Shown: piece by piece, positions 1-13,114 of the stretch
Numbering within the stretch: the stretch's first letter is position 1
How the letters are laid out: every line of letters begins with the position of its first letter
NCBI GenBank assembly: GCA_031835245.1
Contig: JAVKOQ010000352.1
Location: 1 to 52,421, forward strand
Length of the DNA: 52,421 nt
Direction: 5' to 3'
DNA from: Balamuthia mandrillaris
Taxonomy: Eukaryota > Discosea > Longamoebia > Balamuthiidae
Position numbers and translations under genes: made by a program
Notes under the pieces: model-generated
Told to the model about the DNA's origin: nothing
What the model saw: only the letters and a program-made list of their open reading frames with translations
Database searches by the model: none

Positions 1-260
1 GCTGCAGCTCGGCGCGGCTGGCCTGGGCCTTGCTCCGCCACTGCTCCACCTCCTGGCTCATGATCTCGGTCTGCTGCTTGGTCTGCTCCGCCAGCTTGAG
101 GCGCAGCTCCCGCTCGCTCTTCAGCTTGGCCAGGATCCAGGCGGGGCACTTGGCGAGGTCGGCTTTGATGAGGTTGGGGTCCTGCGGGGCAACCGCCTGG
201 GTGACGCGTTGCTGCGTGCGCGGGGTGGCCGCCAGCAGGAAAGCGCCCGAGTCGTTCATG
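1..260 (-). CDS. Coiled-coil protein, N-terminal part only (gene runs off the window)
   Basis: The reverse strand reads from an ATG at 258-260 to the window edge without a stop, giving about 86 residues that begin MNDSGAFLLAATPRTQQRVT. From about residue 40 the sequence becomes a charged helix rich in Glu, Lys, Gln and Arg (LKSERELRLKLAEQTKQQ), which looks like the start of a coiled coil. GC content and third-position bias match real coding sequence, in contrast to the low-complexity DNA upstream. I do not recognise the family. The start is the first ATG after an in-frame pyrimidine-rich leader, and an upstream non-coding exon is possible. Missing: the whole C-terminal part. Confidence 0.6.
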
Positions 261-915
261 TTGTTGGTGGAGGGAAAAGAGGAAGTGGAGGACGTGGGAG
301 AGGCGAGGTACTGGTGAGAGTCCACGCTAAGAGAAGGGGTTTGAGGTAGTGGTGGTGGAGCTCCAGCTTTGTTTTTTTAAAAAAAGAAATTTTAAAAGAA
401 AGAGAGGAGAAAGAGAGATCAACATTGAATGAAGATGAAGTCGAATGAGAGCGATGAAGATGAAAAGATGAAAAAGGAGGAAGGAACGTACACATTTTTT
501 GTTTGTCTTGTTTAAACAGACACTAATGTTACAACAAAAAAAAAAGTACAGCAGGCTTCGTTTCAGTATGGCACTCAAAAAAAAAAAATCAAAAGAAACA
601 AGCGAGAAATAATATACACCTCCCACTACCCAGTCTCGCTCTCTGCCTCTTTTTTTACCTCGCCTGGCTTTCTTCTCTCTCTGTAATTATGAGCACATAT
701 CAAGAAAATCCCTTTCGGCTAATTTGCCTCCAATTACGCCTTTGCCCGGAAAGCTGCACAAAGGGAGCTGAGGATGACCTTGTTTTTGGTCCACCAGCGG
801 AGCAGGATGTGCGCAGACCTTGTGCAGCACCTGGTTTTCCCGCCTTTTTTTATCGTGTGTTTTTTCACACTTTGTCGCTTTTTTTTTACCCCCGTTCTTG
901 AAGAAAGCAAGCAAA
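261..915. other. Intergenic interval between two divergent genes
   Basis: This 655-bp interval separates the coiled-coil gene (reverse) from the SKA2-like gene (forward) and must hold both promoters and 5' leaders. It is rich in A-runs and pyrimidine tracts. I see no convincing extra exon, RNA gene or clear TATA box. Confidence 0.4.
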
Positions 916-1942
<1,027 letters not shown>

Positions 1943-2336
1943 ATGGTTTGTTCTCTCTCCTTATGTTTTTCTCATTCTCTCTCTCTCACTCTCTCTCTTC
2001 TCTCTCTAACACCACAAAACAGGATATCAACAATGGGATACATTTGTTGTTGTGAACTTCAACAAAGACGTGTACACAACCAAAAGCTCTCGAGAGGCAC
2101 TGTCAAGAACATGCTCGGATCTTGACCGACTCCCTCTTATGCTATCAACGCGATGGAAGCATTCGGATCTTTCCACGCAGTTTTTGTTCTTTTCACCAAC
2201 CACCGAAACAAGACATATTTATACCTTCTCCAAGTCATTTTTCCTTGTCGTCAGTTATTTCTTCTCACGTCTTTTCCCGCTTGTTGCTGACGTAAGCTCC
2301 GTGCAAAGCAACTTGGAGGCACCCCAAGAAAAAAAA
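1943..2336. other. Interval between SKA2 and the F-box gene, with a probable UTR intron at 1945-2023
   Basis: Just after the SKA2 stop, GTTTGTTC.. followed by a pyrimidine tract and AACAG looks exactly like the other introns here (1945-2023). It could be a 3'-UTR intron of SKA2 or a 5'-UTR intron of the F-box gene. The sequence after it (2024-2110) is compositionally exon-like, but I cannot assign a protein to it. Confidence 0.45.
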
Positions 2337-3437
2337 ATGAAAACCATGCCGAAACGCAAACGAAGAAGCCCGAACCACGCTCACCGTACGACACACGAAT
2401 GGAAGAAGAAAGCGTCGCCGTCCACTTCTTCGTTGTTCACTCCTCGCTCCACAAGAACTGAAAGCGAAACAATAGGTGGATCGCCAGCTCTGCTGCTGCC
2501 ACATGAGCTGGTCACTCACATCTTGAAGATGCTGCCGACTTCCTTCTCTGCGGTCGCCGCTCGCACCTGTCGCCAATGGTACGCCTGCACACCCCCCAAC
2601 CTTAGACACAAGCTCTACAAGAAAGCCATGTGTCACAGCGTTCCTCTTCTGCGGTGGGCCAGACACAACGGGCTCCCTTGGGATGAGGAGATCTGCAGCC
2701 ACGCTGCTGCACTCGGCCGTTTGGTGGTCTTGCAGTGGGCTCACGATAAGAAAGTCTGCCCTTGGGACCAACGGACCTGCCACAGCGCAGCAGCTGCAAA
2801 CCACCTCAAAGTCTTGCAGTGGGTGAGAAGCAAAGGTTGCCCTTGGAACCAGTTGACCTGCAGCGCAGCTGCCAGAGGAGGCCACTTGGAAGTGTTGAAA
2901 TGGGCCAGAGAGAACGGATGTCCTTGGAACGTGCGGACCTGCAGTCGAGCGGCAGAAGGAGGCCACCTGGAAGTGTTGAAATGGGCCAGGGAGAACGGAT
3001 GTCCCTGGAACGAGGCCACCTGCAGCGGTGCGGCCAGAGAAGGACGGTTGGAGGTGTTGCAGTGGGCCAGAGCGAACGGATGCCCTTGGAGTGCATGGAC
3101 TTGCAGCGAGGCCGCACGAAACGGCCATTTGGAGGTATTGAAGTGGGCCAGAGAGAATGGATGTCATTGGGACGCTCTCACTTGTGCAGAGGCAGCGAGA
3201 GGCGGCAAGTTGGGGGTGCTGAAGTGGGTAAGAGAGAATGGGTGCGAATGGGATGAAAGGACTTGTACAGAAGCGGCGAGAGCGGGTAATTTGGAGGTGT
3301 TGGAGTGGGCAAGAGAGAACGGATGTCCTTGGAACGACAGAGCTTGTGCGGAAGCTTCTACAGCAGGGGCGTACTCTTCTCCTCGATTGTTCCTTCCTTC
3401 TACTCCTCTACACCACCAACCGCCAGTATTTGAATAA
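2337..3437 (+). CDS. F-box protein with nine PW..TC ankyrin-like repeats
   Basis: A single-exon reading frame of 366 residues from the ATG at 2337 (a second ATG lies at 2346). The N-terminus is basic (KRKRRS) and followed by an F-box-like segment at about residues 48-95 (LLLPHELVTHILKMLP, then RTCRQWYACTPP). Nine tandem units of about 27 residues follow with the consensus LEVLKWARENGCPW-[4]-TC-[3]-AA-[2]-GH, the ankyrin-like repeat common in amoebae, oomycetes and giant viruses. F-box proteins of this sort are presumed SCF ubiquitin-ligase substrate receptors, with the repeats binding the target. Units 4 and 5 are nearly identical in DNA, which suggests recent repeat duplication. The frame upstream of 2337 stays open for another 95 codons but is not protein-like. 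Confidence 0.8.
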   Translation: MKTMPKRKRRSPNHAHRTTHEWKKKASPSTSSLFTPRSTRTESETIGGSPALLLPHELVTHILKMLPTSFSAVAARTCRQWYACTPPNLRHKLYKKAMCHSVPLLRWARHNGLPWDEEICSHAAALGRLVVLQWAHDKKVCPWDQRTCHSAAAANHLKVLQWVRSKGCPWNQLTCSAAARGGHLEVLKWARENGCPWNVRTCSRAAEGGHLEVLKWARENGCPWNEATCSGAAREGRLEVLQWARANGCPWSAWTCSEAARNGHLEVLKWARENGCHWDALTCAEAARGGKLGVLKWVRENGCEWDERTCTEAARAGNLEVLEWARENGCPWNDRACAEASTAGAYSSPRLFLPSTPLHHQPPVFE

Positions 3438-3546
3438 GGAAAGTTCTTTACTCTATTATCTCTGTTTTGTTCTCTCGTTCATTCGCCCATGAATGATTCT
3501 TTTACATCGTTCTATTATTATCATGTTCACAGTGTATACAACAAAC

Positions 3547-5083
<1,537 letters not shown>

Positions 5084-6494
5084 ATGCCGTCGCTGCTGGA
5101 AGAGGATGATGAGCCCACTACCTCCACCGGACTCACTACGCAGGGCAAGGGCAAGAAAGCGGAGGAGGAAGACTTTATATCCTTGAAGATTAACACGCGC
5201 TACGCCAAAAAATTCGAAGAGCGCAAGAAAAAAGAAGATCTATCCAAAGGTCCATTTTTTTTTTGTGGTTCCAATCGATTGAATTGATTGATTTCTTTCT
5301 CTTTTTTTTTTAACTTTTTTTTTTTTGGCAAACAACAGCAAAGGACAAGCTAGCGGAGCTGGAAGAGGAGTTGAGTTCCACTTCGGAGGAGGAGGATGAG
5401 GAGGGCTATTTGGGAAAGAAGCAGGAGCAGTCCTTTTTGACGTTGATGACCCTGCTCGCCAAGAAGGACAAAAGGCTTTACGACAATAGTGCCAAATTCT
5501 TTCCTGGTTTGTCTTTTTTTTTTTGATTATTTTTTTCTCATTTTGCTTTCTTTTCTTGTTTGTCGTTTTTTCTCCGCGTTTCTCGTCTCTTTTTCTTTTT
5601 CTTTTTCTTTTTTTTTTCCTCGCTTTTTTTTACTTTCGTTTTCTCTTTTCTCTTTTCTCTTTTCTCTTTTCTCTTTTCTCTTTTCTCTTTTCTCTTTTCT
5701 CTTTTCTCTTTTCTCTTTTCCTCTTGTCTCTTTATTTTTCTCTTCTTTGCTTACCCGACACTTGTTTTGTTGAAAATGGTTCATAGATGAAGGCAGCGAA
5801 GAAGCCGAAGATGGGGAAGAAGATGGAAAAGAGAAAAAAGACGGAGAAAATAAAAAGACAGAGAAACCTCTGAAATACAAAGACTACCTCCGAGAGAGTC
5901 TCTTAAAAGGAGGAAGCACTGCTTTGCTCTCCTCCGACGAAGAAGAAGATGATGAAGAGGATGATAGAAAGAAAAAGAGCAAAAACAAAGAGCCTCTCAC
6001 TCACGTCGAAGAACAAGAATTACTCAAACGAGAATTCTTGAGAGCCACCAACAGAGCCCTCAACGAAAAAGACGATGACGAGGACGAGGACGAGGACGGA
6101 GGAGGCCTTCTCTCCAAACGAACTAGGACAGCCGAGGAAATAGAGAAGGAGAAGGAGGAGTTTAATAGTTTCATAGAAGAGGAGCACAAACGAGACAGAG
6201 AGAGGAGCTTAAGGGGCTTGACCGTTGCCTCTTCTGACATCAACAGCTTTTGGATGCAAGAAGATGAAACCTTGGATGAGAATGAACGTTGGTTGCGTCG
6301 CTTCATTGCCTCGAATGGATGGATGGATAAAGATGAGATGATGGCCAGAAAAGAAGAAGGAAAGGGATCGATTCCGAGTTACGAAGAGATTATTGCGGAC
6401 GACGAGGAAGATGAGGAGGAGCTTGAACGATCTGAACGATTCGAGCAGCAATACCAGGAAGCCACCGCTTTTCGTTATTTGGAAGAGTACTGTT

Positions 6495-6530
<36 letters not shown>

Positions 6531-8045
6531 GTATTTCATCTTTACTCATTTGTTTTTTCTACAATAGGGGGAGCTCCGAAATCGTTACACACCCGAGAGA
6601 GATTCCTGACTCAGTACGAAAGTACGTTTTATTACAGCTGTTATTTTCTTGCATGAACTTTCTCTCTTTAACCTTCTCCCTCTTAAAACAGACCAAAATC
6701 AGACAAGCGAAAGAGAGCGAGAGAAAAGCATAAAGAGAAAAAGAAGAAAGAAAAGGTCCACAAAGAGGAAGAGCTGAAGCGTCTGAAGAACTTGTTGAAG
6801 GAAGAGTACAACAAGCAACTCGAAAAATTGCGACAAACCAGCGGCACTGAAAGTGAGTTTTTTTGTTCTTTCTTGCTTGTAGCTTCTTTTCTCACCAATT
6901 CTATGATTTTTTTAAAATATTAGAGGTGGCTTTCACCGAAGAAGACTTTGAAGAAGAGTTCGACCCAGAAGAACATGAAAGGAAAATGCAAGCCATGTTT
7001 GACGATGAGTATTACAATGAAGAGGTATCTCTTGCTCTCCTTTATGTGAAAATGCGCATATATAACCATTTTTTTAAAGGACGACGAAAAACCAACGTGG
7101 GATGATGATGATGATGATGCCTTTGAGGAGGATGAAGACGGCAACCTTTCCGTTCGTAGCCTGCTCTCCAAGAATCGTAAAGACCAAGTTAAAAAACGGG
7201 TTCAACAAGAAGACGATGAAGAAAACGATCAAGACGAAGAACAAGAAGAACAAGAAGAACAAGAAGAAGAAATGGAGTCCGAGAACAACGCACAAAAAGC
7301 CAAAAGCCTCGAGGAGTACTTGCAACAGTACTACCAACTTAACTATGAAGACGTCATCGCAGGAGAGATAGGATGTCGCTTCAAGTATCGGCAAGTGAAA
7401 CCATCCGCTTATGGTATGACTATCCACGACATCATCGAAAAGGACGACAAGGAACTGAACCGACATATCTCGTTGAAGAAGTTGGCACCCTACAGAGACG
7501 TAGACATTGCCGAGAAAAAACGTGAGAGAAATAAGAAGAAAAGAAAACGAGGACAAATGAAGGACGACGAACAAAAGGAAGAACAGGAAGAAAACGAGAA
7601 AGAGAAAGAAGTGGCGAAGAAAGAAAAGGACAAGGAAAAGAAAGCCAAGAAGCAGAAAGAAAAGAAAGAGTTTGTGATAGTGAATGGAAAAGGAATGAAC
7701 GTAAGTGATGTACGTAAACGTAGAGAAGATACCGCTTTTCCTAGCTTTGGTGAAGAACAACCAGAACAGAAGAAGGAAGAAAAACCACAACAACAAAAAG
7801 GGGGAGAAGAAGCAGGACAAAAGCAAAAGAAAAAGCGTCAGAGAAAGAAGAAAAAGACAGAGGACAACAATAAGAACGGCGAAGAAAAAGCTCCTGAGCA
7901 ACAACAACCAGAGAAAAAGCAAAAAGAACAACAGAGCGAAGGCAGTCAACGGCAACAAGACAACCACAGCAACGACGACCAACAGGCAAAGAAAAAAAGA
8001 GTGCGAAGAAAGAAGAAAGGAACGCAACAGCCACAACAAGCCTAA
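5084..8045 (+). CDS. KRI1: KRI1-like ribosome biogenesis factor
   Basis: Seven exons (5084-5249, 5339-5506, 5787-6486, 6568-6621, 6692-6852, 6924-7024, 7080-8045) sum to 771 residues with consistent phases. Family signatures occur in order: LAKKDKRLYDNSAKFF in exon 2, KPLKYKDYLRESLL and FIASNGWMDKDE with IPSYEEI in exon 3, IVTHPREIPDSVRK in exon 4, EELKRLKNLLKEEY in exon 5, FDPEEHERKMQAMFDDEYY in exon 6, then the C-terminal YYQLNYEDVIAGEIGCRFKY and KELNRHISLKKLAPYR. KRI1 acts in the nucleolus in 40S subunit assembly and pre-rRNA processing, with KRR1. The protein is very acidic in its N-terminal half and ends in a roughly 170-residue Lys/Glu/Gln-rich tail (from about 7530). Intron 2 carries a (TTTTCTC)n tract. 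It converges with NAD kinase across a 77-bp gap. Confidence 0.93.
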
Positions 8046-8085
8046 AAGTTTGTTTCTCCTTTTCCCAAGTGACTCTACAATTGGC

Positions 8086-8091
8086 TTTATT
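8086..8091 (-). terminator. Poly(A) signal of NAD kinase
   Basis: TTTATT on the plus strand, AATAAA on the reverse strand, begins about 32 nt after the NAD kinase stop and lies in the 77-bp convergent gap shared with KRI1. Confidence 0.5.
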
Positions 8092-8122
8092 TTTTTCTCT
8101 TCTCGCCATCTCTTTCCCTCCC

Positions 8123-10009
8123 TTATAACTGACTTCGTTCAGCGAGAGGAACCATCCGTTCTTTCCACGCCGAACTTAGCCGCAAACGCTGTTGACCATT
8201 TTTGCCACCATCATTACCGTTGATGTTAATTCCGGAGGTATAAAATGGGGTTTGTTGGGTATCTGTGTTGAGCCCTTCCTGTCGCATGCGTACATTCCAG
8301 CCTAATTTGTTGGCTTTAAACGAAGTCAATAAAGAAAAGAACGAGAGAGAGAGAGAGAGAGAGAGAGAGGAGGAGGAGGAGGAGGAGGAGAGAGAAACTA
8401 AACCTAATTGTCGGAACCAATGGTGAGTTTGTGAGGTGGGTGTGATGGCTGGAGCTGGGTAGTAAGACATGGATATGCTTACGGTATCTCCTTGCGCTAG
8501 TTCAACGTTCTTCTTTCCATCAAATTGGACCATCGCCGAACTCCGACTATCTGGCGGAACCTTTTTAAACAGCAAAACATTTCATCAACATGCTTTCTTG
8601 CTCTCTCTCCTTGTTGTTGCTCTTTCTTCACAATACCTGAATGGAAAGGTTTGCGGTAGCAGGAAGGATAACCGGCCGGAATGATAGCGAATGCGGGCAA
8701 ATAGGAGTAAATAAAATCGCTGGGATCTATTATCAACCGCCATTTTGAGTGCATTTCAGAGGAAGAGAGAGAAGAGAAGAGAGAAGAGGAGAGAGAGAGA
8801 AGAGAGAAGAGAGAAGAGAGAAGAGAGAAGAGAGAAGAGAGAAGAGAGCAGAGAGAGCACATACGGAAGGATGAAGAAGAGGACCACCAGCAGACAAGGA
8901 GTAAGCGGTGGAGCCAGTGGCTGTTGCAACAATGATGCCATCGGCTTGCACAGTGGTAATGCTACTGCCATCACAGTAACATTCCAAGTTTGTAAGGTAT
9001 GGGGAGTTGCCTCGCGTTATAACCACCTCGTTTAGCACTCTGTACGAAAGCAGCAAATTGCTGTTTAGTGATGGGAGAGAAAAAGAACGATAGATGCAAA
9101 TGAGAGAGAAGAGGGAAGGGGGAGAGAACCTGACTCGACTTTCTGGAATGGAAGAACCACGACGAAATATGGAACAAACGAGTCGCATTCGAAGAATAGC
9201 ACAGCTCTTTCCCTCCAACACGCGCTCTATCTCTTGCTTCGTTCCTTCTCCGAATTCTACATTTGTTGGTCAAATGATTAGCCAAAAGAAAAGTTAAGAA
9301 TAAGAACAAGTAAGTGCAAAGGAAGAGAAACAGAACAGGAACAGAAACAGAAACAGAAAAGATGAGAAAGCGAAAACAAAAACGAAATAAAAAAGCAAAG
9401 AAAGAGAAAGAGAAACGACGAAAGAGAAAAAAAGATAAAGACAAAATACAAAAAATAAAGAAAAATGAAAAGAAAAAATGAAAAATGAAAAGGAGGAATA
9501 CCAAATGGAGTGAGAAAGCCCAAAGAGCCCAGGTTGAAGCACATGGTGGGAGGCACCCTGTCCTGAAAGAGCGAGATGGTATGCAGGACCGTTCCATCCC
9601 CACCCAGGCAAATCACCAAATCTATTTCGGGCTGCTGCGATTTTCTTTCTGCAGAAAATAATAAAAAAAAAGAAAAAAGAAAAAGAAAAAAAGGGAAAGG
9701 CTTACCAAAGCACAAAAGGTGAGGAAAAAGTTTATGCGTGCGAGGTTTCACGTAAACATTCATTTTCTTCTCTTGAACCAACCATCTGGAGAGAGGAAAA
9801 AAAATAAATCAATCCATCAATAAAAAAAAAAACGAAAAAAGAAAAAAATGTATGTACTCGGCAATCTCTCGAAGCGGGTCCAAAAGGTGAGGCGAGTGCC
9901 GGTTGTGAACCAATAGAACGGAGGTGGGGGGTTCTCGCCACGTAAGGCCGTAGGCGCCCAACGCCATGCTCCGCTGCTTCATGGCCGAAGTTGCGGCTGG
10001 CTCTTCCAT
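8123..10009 (-). CDS. NADK: NAD kinase
   Basis: Eight reverse-strand exons (10009-9858, 9785-9706, 9648-9502, 9256-9130, 9039-8865, 8726-8637, 8560-8404, 8313-8123) join to 372 residues with all phases consistent. The enzyme phosphorylates NAD to NADP. Diagnostic motifs are the ATP/NAD-binding GGDGT at residues 93-97, then LGFLTPF, the NEVVI strand, the ATGSTAY loop followed by SLSAGGP, and [12 protein letters not shown]. Exon 4 ([16 protein letters not shown] and following) was recognised only by matching the family between GFLTPF and VLNEVVI. The protein is short and lacks the long N-terminal extension of animal cytosolic NADK, with no obvious targeting peptide. Several introns are CT-rich on the sense strand, e.g. 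(GA)n on the plus strand at 8343-8370. Confidence 0.93.
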
Positions 10010-10353
10010 CGTATTTCTTTTATTACCTCTGGCATAAAATCTCGTGACGACACGAAAATTAAATAAGACAAGACAATCGATAATTTCCCAAGAATAATCG
10101 GCATTTGTAACATATCAACGATAATCACCCATTTTATCGAATATTGTCGTACAATCGACAAATATTCGCGAATGCAAACGATAGTTGAAATAGGGTTTTT
10201 CCCGCCTTTTTTTTCTGTCCGTTAAAACTAGTCGTTAAACTTTCGCTAAAGAAAGAAGTGATAGAATTTTTTTCTGTTGTTTCGAACGGAGAATATAGAA
10301 AGAAGCGAGCGTATTGCCAAGGCCTCTCTCTCTCTATCAACAAAAAAAAAAAC
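10010..10353. promoter_or_regulatory. Divergent promoter of NAD kinase (-) and the Ser-rich protein gene (+)
   Basis: This 344-bp AT-rich interval contains a cluster of short dyads: TCGTG/CACGA arms at 10042-10055, several CGATAAT/ATTATCG copies between 10075 and 10140, ATTGTCG..CGACAAT near 10142-10162, and the palindrome ATTCGCGAAT near 10163-10173. No clear TATA box was found. Function is inferred from position only. Confidence 0.45.
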
Positions 10354-10810
10354 ATGTCGACTCCTGGAAGACTTCCGGTGTATGCCCAACCTCCTCAAAG
10401 AGTTAAACTGTACGTCTCATTGTTTTATTCTTTCTTCCTCTCTTTTTGTGTTTTTTTTTTTATTTTTTTCTGATTGTCTCGTTTTTTTTCTTTATCTCTT
10501 TTTTTGTTGAGATAGAAGCAAACCCAAACGAACAACAACAACGACCACCATCCCTTCCGCCGCCAAGGAGAACAAGAGATGTGCTTCCGTCCACAACACC
10601 TCCAACAAACGGGTTCAAACCAACTTCTCCACCAAGGCCTCCCGTCTTCGTGCTGAAGCGTCTGCCAAGAAGCTTCGTTCCTTGAACACTTCTTCTACAA
10701 CCGTGGCTTCCTCAGCGGAGAGAAGCAGTGAAGTGATTGACCATGGTTTCGTGGGTGATGTGGACGCAAACCTTTCCCGCTTTGAACAAGATCGACTTCA
10801 AAAAGAGGTT

Positions 10811-10876
<66 letters not shown>

Positions 10877-12013
10877 TCTCATTCTCTTTTGTAACAAAAA
10901 TAGGAAATGGAACATCACAAAAGGTCCTCCATCTTTTACGGCGCTCTTCGCGTTCGTCAACACCCCAAAAAGAAGACCAACGTAACCGCAAACGCTTCCT
11001 CTCACCAGTCTTGCTCCACATCCAAAACACCAAGCGCCATTCGTTACAATCATCCTTCCTCTTCTTCCTCTTCTTCCACCATCTCCTCAACAAAAAGCTA
11101 TCGTCGTATTCCACAGCATCACCATGAAGAAGAATCTCATGCTGTTGCAGCTCCCAGAAAGACGTTGTTTACTCCACGCTCAGAGGCAGCCGCCTCTCGT
11201 TCTTCCTTCCGAGCGACTAGAATGGGCCAAGTGCCGGATGCCTTGATGGCAACTACCCCGCGTCGTCAACAACATCTTCATCAGCGTCGAGCCACACTCT
11301 TTCCCCCAACTTCAACAGCCACCTCAACCTCTTCTCCCATTGCTTCCTCCTTCTCTCCGCTTGCTTCTTCTTTTGTCGAACAACAAAACTATTCAGCCGT
11401 CTCTTCTCCTTCTTCGGTGGTTACGCCGACAAGCATGATGCGAAGAAATACCTTGCATCCATCTTTTCAGTCGCCGTTTTCTTCCACCTCTGAAGGTGGA
11501 TGGACTTCGCTGGAGGCACTAAGTCCATCGGCTGCTCTTTTCTCTGCGTTTGCGTCAGTCTCTCCCTATACTCCTCGTTCTTCTTCGTACAGTCGAAGGG
11601 CAAGCATTCTTATGCCTCGTTCTTCTTTGACACCGTCACGTTCTAGCTCTACTTCCTCTTCCTCTGCTTCGTCTGCTTCTTTCTCCTCCTCTGCTTTAAC
11701 TATGAATCGACACGAAAGTAGAATGATGGAGCCCATAATAGAAGAAGAACAAGTTGATCATGAGGAAGATGAAGCAGAAGAAGAAAGATGGTTGGAAGGA
11801 GAATCTGTTGTAGCAATGGATCATCCTCCACATATAGAAGGAGAGGGTGAAGAAGTATCTTTGCATGAAGATGAAGATGATGAAGATGAAGAAGATGACG
11901 AAGAGGAAGATGAAGGTCTTTCCCTGCAAGAAAAGCTGGCAAGAATGGAAGCGGAGGAAATGAGATTGGAGGAAGAGATACGAGCAATGGAAGCAGCGGG
12001 AAACCTCCAGTAA
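10354..12013 (+). CDS. Unrecognised Ser-rich protein with acidic coiled-coil C-terminus
   Basis: Three exons (10354-10409, 10516-10807, 10904-12013) give 485 residues with consistent phases. I do not recognise the family. The N-terminal 100 residues are basic (LSKPKRTT, STKASRLRAEASAKKLRS). Near residue 120 is a compact segment KRSSIFYGALRVRQHPKKK that looks ordered. Residues about 150-370 are Ser/Thr/Pro-rich with many SS, SP and TPR-like sites and so probably disordered and phosphorylated. The last 100 residues turn strongly acidic (EEEQVDHEEDEAEEE, DEDDEDEEDDEEEDEG) and end in a short coiled coil, LARMEAEEMRLEEEIRAME. Possible roles are nuclear or cytoskeletal scaffold, but nothing in the sequence decides this. 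Intron 2 holds (CT)n followed by (CA)n. Confidence 0.65.
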
Positions 12014-12103
12014 TGGAAAAACACTCAAAAACGAGTCTCTTGGTGTATTTCGTCTGTTTGTAGATATATTATAGCTTTATGTTGTTCATCGTGGCCCATA
12101 GAG

Positions 12104-12151
<48 letters not shown>

Positions 12152-12175
12152 AAGAAGATGTATTAAATAAATAAA
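12014..12175. other. Convergent 3' gap with (GA)n and a forward poly(A) signal
   Basis: The gap holds a long (GA)n tract (about 12098-12150) and AATAAATAAA at 12166-12175, a likely poly(A) signal for the upstream forward gene. The signal abuts the HMG-CoA synthase stop, so the two transcripts probably overlap at their 3' ends. Confidence 0.5.
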
Positions 12176-13081
12176 TTAGAGGGAAGCAGAAGTGAAACCA
12201 CCTTGTTTGCGTTTGTAAACTCTGCGGTGCTTCGAGTCAATTTTCTTCAAGTAGAAAGTGGATGGAAATAACCATTCCACAGAAGTTATTGGGGTGTAGT
12301 CGTGAGCATTGTGTGATGCTTCTCGTAATGCCATCGTCTAGATAAAGATAGAAGAAACATGAGAGATGGCGTTAACAAAAAGGAGGCAGAAAGTACATTG
12401 GTAAACTCTTCAGCAGAGATGGCACGTCGTTGTCTAAGTCTGCGCTGAACGTCAGCCTTTTGTCTAATGTCATCCAAAGTAAACACAGAACTATGCCTCG
12501 GAACAATAGAGAAGAGAGTTGATGCAGAGCCGCTTCCATATGAGAACATCATTATGCGTTTTCCCAACTTTTTTTAAAAATCCAGTGGAGAATTAGATAT
12601 CGTTAAATAATAAACGAACATGACAAAGAAACGAGAGAACGAACCAATTCTTCAGTAGCTTTTTCAGTGATAAAGGACAAGAGGCCCACATAGAGCGAAG
12701 CAGTATAAGCATTTCCTATTTGAGCGCTGACTCGCGTGCCAGCCTCCACTTTGGACTGATAGACCTCTTTGCTGAGTTTCAGGAAAATGGTTTCCAAGTT
12801 TCGGTCGAGGTAAGTTTTCTCCTGAGGAATTGTTTTGTACTTTTGTATTTCTTCAGAGGCGAATTCGGGTCTACTGGGATTTTGCAGAAAGTCGTTGTAC
12901 AGCTGTTTTATGTATGCGGAAGAGCAAAGATGAGAAAGAAGAAGAAAGGGAAAGAAAAAAACAAGGCAACTGACCAATCTAGCAACAGACTTGATGACCA
13001 ACTTGCGGTACGGTTGGTGAAATATTGCGAAATCTACGTCTAGTAAGCTGAACCTAGTTCGGTGCTGCATAGTAAAAAGGT

Positions 13082-13114
<33 letters not shown>

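Noticed and set aside
2265-3167. 300-codon reverse-strand open frame
   Set aside because: It is the antisense of the ankyrin-like repeat array; repetition keeps the frame open. No homology and no promoter.
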